Below are positions 24,801 through 33,800 of a stretch of 64,000 nucleotides of DNA, one piece after another. The notes below the pieces were generated by a model. The model saw only the letters and a list, made by a program, of their open reading frames with translations. It searched no databases and had not been told where the DNA came from. Position numbers and translations under genes: made by a program. Every line of letters begins with the position of its first letter. The stretch's first letter is position 1. Source of the stretch: Leptasterias polaris. Taxonomy: Eukaryota > Echinodermata > Asteroidea > Forcipulatida > Asteriidae. The DNA lies in contig JAZGTN010000087.1 of assembly GCA_037783415.1 (NCBI GenBank), positions 744,001-808,000 on the forward strand, given 5' to 3'.

Positions 24801-27800
24801 GATATGTAATAGGGACTACTTTCCCCCCGCGTAGTATTGTACACGTAAGAGGTCATGGGACCATTCTGATGGTGGCAATAAAAATGGAGACACAGAATCA
24901 CTTCAGGAATGTACGTTTATTGCACCATAATACAGATAAATAAGCCAGGCTTTAGAAATTTGTGTCCAGCTCGGGGATATTATGGTCTAGAGGGTTGGAA
25001 GCCTTCAGCTCTGGCCATCTTTTTTAATAAACACACCATTCAACCAAATTTCATCAAATTTTGTAGCTCTGTAAATAGTCCCAACATTCTGGACTCCCCT
25101 TGATTCTTGATCCACATTATCAGCCGATGTTCTCTGGACAGTGTGATGCTTATTGTCGAATAAGTTAGGGGTAAGTTTTATATAAGTTAAGAGCACGCTG
25201 AAGCATGCTGGTATACGTCGTAGTACGGCAAGGTCGTCGAAATTTGTTGTGCATGCACAACATTTTTTGGCGTATGCCGGCGTACATGTATGGCTCATAC
25301 GTCCCGCATACGTAGGCCATAGGTTTTGGTAAGTTATGCGATTGTTGACACACGTTCACACAGGATACTTTAAAGTTACTCATAAGTCGACATACATCGA
25401 GATAATGTCTAGCGTACCCAAAACTTATTTCTAACCTATGACTATGAGTAACGTGCTTTGAACCTATCTCCAACGCAATTATTGACGTACGTAGACGTTT
25501 TGACGCGTTCCGGGCGACCAGAGAACTTACTGAACGTGTTTCTAACTTACAGCTACCGTATAATGGCGTATTGGCAGCGTTCTTCAAAGTTTTCTTCGGC
25601 ATGACGGTGATGTTAATATGGTGATGTTGATACTGCGATGTCTAGTGCAGTTATGATTGGAATCGTCGAGTGGCAGCCTTTTTATAGGGTACGACACGTG
25701 ATCGTCGGCGATACGCTCCGCACGCTATGCATGAGTTAGACTATCGTTGGGCATAAGTTGTGAATGCCAGCAACACGCTAAGCATTCGTTGGTATACATG
25801 TAAGTTATCTTAACGTTATGGAAACGTTCTATATAAGTTACTACTACGATATGTATACATCCAACTCGTTACTAAAATTACATGTGGGTAGTTTATTGAA
25901 TACATTTTAAAATGTCCAATAACTATGTACACACTACACAAGGTACACATGTCAGCCTAACCCAACTTTTGTGGCCAAGGTCTTTCTGAATCCTTGGCCA
26001 CACGTCGGGACCCATTTTTTCTTAACCTAAGCAATAACAAATTGAATGCGCATTCCCTACGGGCTAGTCAGCGGTTTAAACCAGCTAAATGTGTTCACAT
26101 ACCTCTTAGTTATCTTAACGTTATGGAAACGTTCTGGGTGTTTTGGATGTTTAAATAAATAACCTTTTAAAAAGACATTTAAAGTAATTCCTCCGAATTA
26201 CTGCCTTCGATGATTATTGAGTGCGCCATTTTGGATTGATCCCAATCATGCCAATCAAATCACGACGTCACCGGCCGGCCGGGCTGTGTGGGTGGAGCGA
26301 GAGTGCAAACATTTCAATGGTTGCTTTATGTATCCGCTCCGCCCACAGTCCGGCCGACCGATGGTGTTGTGATTTGATTGTTATCCAAAACACCCAGGGC
26401 AAGCTAAGACTAAGAGGTACATGTATGTGAACACATTTACATGTATTAGCTGGTTTAAACCGTCGACCCGCTCGTAGGGAATGCACCTTCAATTTTTTAT
26501 TGTTATGCCTTCCTAAAGACACCATACACGTGGTACTCTTCTGGTTGCCAACTGAGGTAAAGAGATTGTTAAATTAAGACCACCCAAACTACTAAAGCTT
26601 ATCAGCCCTATCCCTAACGTGCACTCCAGAGGTTCCAAAATGAGATTTTACCGAGTACTAGGTTTAATTAAAACCTCCATAAATTGCATGCGCGACCTCG
26701 CGCAGGAACAAAACCCAACTTTTCTTACTCAAAAATGGACAAGGATTTTACTGATAAAGGTTTGACAGCATACCCCGCACGCACATTCGCTGTATGTATA
26801 AATTCCTTTAAAATATGAAATTTAGTAAAAATGTGGTCCAAAATGGTAAAAAAATTCATAAAAACCTTATTTCTTCACCGATTGAGACGGAACAAAAAGC
26901 ACTGTAAACTTTCCAAACCTCTCTCTATCAAGAGATGGCGGTATTTTTTGATTAGAAGTCAAGAGAGGACGGTATTAATTGAAAATGGTGACCCCATTTA
27001 GTCTATCGAAAAAGTAAAAAAAATTGCGTCAGGGATCATGCTCTGAATCTTTTTGTTGTGTGAAAAAGTGAGGTAAAGTTTGCCTTTTTCAAAAGGATTA
27101 TGAAAGAAGAGAGTTTTATTGACCTACAGGAGTGATTTGAAGCTCAGACAGCAAGTAAGGTCGAAGCAACATTAATTTGAAAAACCTCTTTTTTGTGTGC
27201 AACCAGAAAAGGAAATGTCAATATCGCGCTACGGTGGGGTTTATTGAATTAATTACTGTATTTGTTCTTTTTCTTTAAAATGTGGCTAGATTGAAAGAGC
27301 ACAATGAAAGGGTAGTTTGGTAGTAGTTTGAAGAAAATCGGTCGTGGAATTCCAAAGTTGTGATTATTTAAGGTCACATTCAAAGTCAAGATTGTCGTCA
27401 TAGCAACAATCTCACCAAAAACAGTAAACAAACAACTATTTTAATGGAGACACAATTAATTAATGAAGCTTTCAATTTCTACGAAACTGAAATATATTAG
27501 TTCCTTGCAAAAAGTTTTATGAGAATAGAAAAAATCAAACAATTTGATAGCATGGATTTTGAATTAACAGAGCTCAAGCAAGGACCTAAAGTCTCGAGGG
27601 AATTATCCGAATACTCATCAGCTTGAAAATCCACACACGACATAAATATTACAAACAAATTAATAAATCCACGTTTTCAAAAAAGCATATCCTCAAAAAG
27701 TAAATGTCTGACTGTGTTCATTTTTGGACAAAGAATAGAATTTTAAGCAAGATACATCTATTTACTTTAAATTATTTATTGTTATTTATGAAAAAATGCA

Positions 27801-30800
27801 AATTAAGAGTAATTACTGGTTTTTAGAAATTATTTTGTAATGTGATATCATAGTAAGTTGTTTTCAAAAAGTAAAAATCTGATCACCTTCAGTTTTGTAC
27901 TTGGAATAGAAAAGCTTGAGGATAAGTTGAAAAAATATATATTAATTCCTTCAACTGATTTGTTATTCATTTAAATATGCAAATTAGGCATATTTGTGGC
28001 TCCTAAGATCAGAGTTTTCATCAAAATAATGAAATTTGTTGAGACTTTTATGTGTTTATTTGATTGTTCTTAAAGAATAAAAGTTAATTAAAAACAAGTA
28101 AAACTGAACTGTGTGTGCTTAAATCTGTTTCATTAAGCTTTACATGGTATGCAAACTTTACTTAATTATTAGTTTTACTTTATATATGATTATTTAACCT
28201 GCGATGAAGTTTTGGAAAAGTATTGAAATGGCAATAATAATAGATACATGTAGAGCGAAATCAATGATCTTTGAACAGGTATTTATTAAGTGTGGATAGA
28301 CTGGTCTTAGAAAGTTGTTAAAGTTGAAAACTATTTCCATTAACTAATTATGTTAACTAATTGTTTTTCATCCTTGATTAAAACCCAACCCGTCATGTGT
28401 GAAGCAATGATCTATTTTAGTTGTTTTTATATATCAGGAAATATTATTAAACTGAAAGAACAATAAAACTAATCAAAATTTAAATATCAAAATGCAGAAA
28501 AAAGTGGTCAAAGTCAGTTTGAGTAAGTAACTTAAACTGAAAAAACAATCAAACTTATTAACATTTTAATATCAAAAATGCAAAATAACACAGTTAAAGT
28601 TAGTTAGATTATATGTTAAATTAAAAGAGCAATACAATTTATCAATATTTAAAGTTAGTTTGAGTATATTGAAAAAACAATCAAACTTATCAATATTTAA
28701 ATATCAAAAATGCAAAATAACACAGTTAACTAAGTTTTAAAAGACAAAGAGTAAATATTAAAATATACATTGAAATAACAATAACATAAAAAATGCAAAA
28801 TAACACAGTTAAAAAGTTAGTTAGTAAGTAGAGTATATTGAAGTATGTTAAATTGAAAAACAGCAAGACAAATTAATGATGTCAACTAGTGATAGATACA
28901 GGGGTAGACTATAAAATCAATACATAAAAAACAAATTTGAAATTCCCGCAAAAGAATTTGACACGTCTGTTCAGGCAGTCCACTCCTCTCGAATAAAGCA
29001 ATGTAAAGAATGCACACGGCGCAATAACCTCTATTTTGCAAAATCACTGCGTTCCAGAGAATAGTCTGGTTACAGCCCAATGAAGTGAGCTTATACACTG
29101 CGCTGTTGTGCGCTTTATGCATCACTCTTTATAAGAGCTCAAAACCAGACAACAACCGCTGAACACAACCTTCAGAAGGAGCAGAGTTTTGAGCGACCCC
29201 TTGATTGAAAGGCGCTCTCCTCGGAAACGGCCTCGTTCTTAAACTTTGACACGGCCAGCATTTGCTGCATCAGAAATTGCGCTTTTGAATGCGTTACGAC
29301 CATGGGCTGAATCTCTAGCGTTTAAGTCTTGCTGGTAATACATTTCAATGACCAGTCTTGGGCATAATTAAAAAGCCCAACCGTTAAAGAATGACATTTT
29401 TGGACGTGTTTCAAGCGAGCGATCGGCCACAGAAAAATGCCACTCCGCTCGGAAAAAAAGTTATGAGAAACTTAACAGACGCGTCTTGTGGGTCACAGAA
29501 AAAGTTTTTAAGTACAGATTTTAATTTAAGATTTCTGAAAAACTGAAAGTCTAATAATTAGTCTCAAATTTTACCAAGTACTATAAAAGAGTGTTCTTAA
29601 TAGTTTCCTTTCTTTAATTTCTAGTTATTCTTGTCCATTTAATTAAAATAATTCATGAAGATGAGACATTGACACTGCTTCCTCCTTTGGCATGCAAACC
29701 CCTCTGATCTAGCAAAGTCCACATAGAGCCTAATTTTGGCGAGATCCGGTTTGGGAAAATAACTGTAGGTGCAGAAACGTGAAGGGCAAAAAGTTTCGAA
29801 TAGGATTTTGTACATTCTATATGGATTATGAGGGTAATGAAGACGATAGCGGAACGAACCTCATACTAGGTAAAACCACAACATTTTAGATTACATGTGA
29901 TGGACCTGTGACCAGTCTAGTTGGAAAGGTCTCTTCGAATCGTTCATTTTGACACCAAGTTTGTAGGGATTGGTCGATGGGATGCCGAGTTACGTCAGGT
30001 CAAAGGTCATTTTGGGGGGTTAATATTTCCATACAAATAAAGTGTGACCCCCAGTGTATTAAAATGCACTATACAATGTGTACAGGTCAGGTGTATTTTG
30101 GGTATGTTTACAGGAAATCAAATTGGAACCTAAAGTAAATAATACAATGAGAAAAGTTCAACCTATGATAAGAACAAGAGCAAAAACTTGACCTTTCTCA
30201 GACTCAAGGTCAATGATATAAGGTCAAACACTTGACCTTTATATGTCCAAAGGTCAACTAATTAAAGGTCAAAGGTCAAAGGTGACATTTACCCCAAAAG
30301 ATTGGAAAAATTTGAGAAAATTTGCATATATCATCATCAGTGTACAAATATTAACAATCTGAAGTTCTATTTGAATAGTTTAAAGAGGCTGTGTTGTCAT
30401 GATCACATCAAGTCTGTGGCTAGACATTGGATTTTGAACTCTATTTAAGTAATAATAGTAAAATGAAATAATTCTAATGACAGTTTCTGTCGTACCCTTT
30501 TTTTGCCTTTCCAACTTTTCCAACAATTGAATATATTTTGTTCAGCTGTTGTTTGCTGTCTTCAAGTTCCTTTTTTGTTTCTTGTATGATGCTGTTTTGA
30601 TTGCCGATGATGTGATTTGCCCTGGCCAGATCGCTGTTTTCTTCTGCATTCTCAACCTGTTTGTTATGACGTGGTGGAATGTAGGCCTCTTCTAAGAAGG
30701 ACTCCAGTCGTATTTTGCCACTTGGCCTGGACTTACTTTTTGAGAGTTTGACTCGTTTTAGTTTCAAGGATGAGAACGAAAACTTAAGGGCTTTACAATC

Positions 30801-33800
30801 CAATGAAGATAAATTGTAGATACCTTTCAATGATGTGATTACTTTACTAAATGTGTTGGGTGTGTTTTCTGCAGCTTGAAGTTGATTATTGATTTCTAAA
30901 ATTAAACCGTTGTTGACTGACTGAGGATCGAGAGTGGGGAAAGTGTCAAGCCAATTTTGAGAGTTGAGGTGTAGTGAATCCGAGTATGGGCCCAAAGATG
31001 ACATGATGAGACACAAATACTGATATTATTGAAAGCAAAATTAAAGCAAAGCAAAAAAAAGGAGTCAGAGATTGTGGGTAAAGAACAATACAATAGCAGG
31101 TGGCAGTTTGTGCAGAAAAGCTAGAAGGCAAGCGGTTGATGGGTGTGGCGATGGGTGTGGTGAGAGGTGAGCTTAATAGGGTGCAAACAGATAGATTGGA
31201 GCCAAAAGAGTCTGGAATGAGCGGAAAAGAAATGAGGCCAAACATTATTTTTTCTCTTTAGTGTACGTAGGCTTCTTTGCATTCAGATGTGATATGTTCA
31301 TAACTTTATACTTTTAAATAATTTGCATATGTTGTAGTATAAACCAAGCTTAAAAACTGAATACATTTTAAACAGGTGTGTATCCAAATGTTTAATTTAT
31401 GGGAAAAAAAATAAAAAATAAAAAATGCTATTTAAATCATGTTGTCTCTTCTTTTGTTTGCTTTGATTAACCATATTCAAAGTTATAATGACAAAATCCT
31501 GAAAACTATCGATTATATTTTAATTATAAGGATACCTTTTGGGGGCTTTTAAACTTAGAAAATTAATTATTAGCCAACTCAATGTTTTATTACTTTAAGT
31601 TTATTATTAATTATTATCCTAGTCCGTTATAATAATACCGGCTACCAGTTAATTCCTGCACAATTCTAAAAGCCATACCCATAACACAAGAGTAACGCCA
31701 TTGGTGAGTGCTGTCGGGAACCAGCGCAACCAGTTGTGCGTCAACGTTTATAACCACTGATACGTCGCGGCAAACCGACTCTTCGGATTGCTTCGGTCCC
31801 CGGTAGCCCATACTGAACAAGTTCGCGCAGGAATGCGAAACAGTCTGAACAGTTTATTTTAAAAATGACTTGTTGGTTGAATCCTTAAGAAAATTCTATT
31901 AAGACAGCATTAAACTGCACAAAATCAGTAATTAACTATGCTCACCTCCGGTATCTGCTAAAACAATGGACTTTTCAAGGTTTTCTGATGAAAGATTTCG
32001 ACAGTTTTACTTCTAAATGTTAAGTCAATCACGATATCAATAGAGAGAGCACATCGCCATCTTTAAATTAGATCCGGTAAGTTTTATGAATGAACCGATT
32101 GACAGTGTCTGAAACTAATATCAATCCGCCCATACGTCATGCGATTTTACAATGCACGAGTCGATGGGTCACGAGATCTCATTCACAAAAAACGTTAAGG
32201 TTTCACCCCTCTAAATAGACTCCCATAGCAAACAATGATAAATGCTAAATATTCAAAAATTCTCAAAAAATAGTTAAAAGTCTCTCAGCCTCTTGAAAAC
32301 CAATCAAATATATTTTCAGACCACTAAACTTCAGATTTCTTTTCAATTTTTGGCAGGTCAGCCGTTTGGAATTTTTGCTAATTACCCAAGAAAAAAACAC
32401 CCCCGAAAATGTGTTTTTTCCCAAACCGACTTGCCGCCAGTTTTCATGAGGCACTCGTCCAATTCCCAAGCTAAATAGGACCAACTTTAAAGCCCAAATT
32501 TATCAAATCTCCTCAAAACTTGAAACCCAGAACCCCCAGGTTGTGATAAGTTCTTATAATTACACACTCTATTAGTTGCATGACCCCCAAAACGTTATAA
32601 TTAAAAATAAGTTGTGGGTTTACAAATTATGATAAGTAGCTTGGCGCATGAATTTTTGGTCGATTTAGAGTAGTGCACACTATAAGGGCAGTCAATTATT
32701 CTTTATGGGGGAAAAATTATGCTTAAAATGTTGAGAATAAGTCACTGATATGAAATCTGGGAAAAAAATTGGAATATTTTATTGCGTTTGTCTACAACAA
32801 GGTCAAACATGTTGAAGCATTTACATGTACTTTAAGCAATGTGGGAGGAAAAACCTGCATGACACACTGTGTACATTATATTGAATACTTGGAAGTTACG
32901 TCCAAATCTTCCCTCAAAAAGTTATTAACATGTCTCTTTTTCGTAATAAGATTCTAAAAACATTACAAAATATTTAATTAATCGACAAGAGGGGGTTAAT
33001 TATTGTGGATAAGCGGTAAAAAGGGAAACAGGTTGGAAGGGGGCCTTGAGTTGGGGGGGGGGGCGTTTTTGCTTTGCCTCCAACTTTTCTAACCATGTAT
33101 TCATATTGAGTTTAAAATTGTGAACTTTATAACAAAGTTCCCAACAAACAAACACATTTTACCACATTTATTGTTCTTCCAAGTTTCATGTTGCTAGCTG
33201 TTAAGGGGGGGGGGGTAAAGGGGGGGGGTAAAGGGGTGGGCGGGGGGTGGGCGGGGCATGTTGCAAAATTCCGTTCCAGATACTATACGGTTAGTTGTGG
33301 ACAATAGGATAAGACTGTAAACTAGGGTTTAGACTAAGAGCTAGGGTTTTGGGCTGATGGCTATAGGGTTTGGGGTGTATGCTAGGGTTTGGGCCGACGG
33401 CTAGGGTTTCTGTGCCGATGGCTAGGGTTTTGGCCGATGGCTAGGGTTTGGGTGTAGGCTGTGGGTTTTTGCTGAGGGCTAAGGTTTTGGCTGCGAGGGC
33501 TAGGGTTTCACACATGCAATCAGTTCCCGGGAACTTGACATTCATGATGCCATATCAACTACCCACCGCCTATGTCATCTTCACATAGTCTGTTCATGGT
33601 TTGTCTCTACCTTTCCCCTGATCAACCAGCCACTGAAGATTCTTGAGTTTCTTGAATGTGACTTACCGTGATAGTCTCATACTCGTCGATATAGTATTAC
33701 ACTAAAAACCAAACCCAGCAAACCTTTCTTTGGAACGTTGAATTATTCTGTTGTTTTGTAATTTTAGGAACAAATAGCAACATTATTACTATATACTATC

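Larger units (their letters stand above)
19008..24905 (+). mobile_element. Full-length Ty3/Gypsy LTR retrotransposon
   Basis: This 5.9-kb element is bounded by 111-bp LTRs (19008-19118 and 24795-24905) that differ at one base. It is flanked by the 5-bp target duplication GGAAT (19003-19007 and 24906-24910). The LTRs begin TGTTGTG and end ACTTCA. A primer-site-like TGGTGGCAGCGG follows the 5' LTR directly, and a purine-rich tract (AAAGAAAGGGGGA) precedes the 3' LTR. One uninterrupted gag-pol frame occupies 20343-24491. There is no envelope frame. The matching LTRs and open frame indicate recent insertion into TRAP1 intron 1, in antisense to TRAP1. Confidence 0.96.

Noticed and set aside
24911..25145. 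Alternative last exon of TRAP1
   Set aside because: After TRAP1 exon 1 (phase 1) this segment reads into an immediate stop, and it has no HSP90-like sequence.
25165..25602. 145-codon minus-strand frame as a gene
   Set aside because: There is no recognisable domain, it has an odd composition, and it lies in CpG-rich repeat-like DNA.
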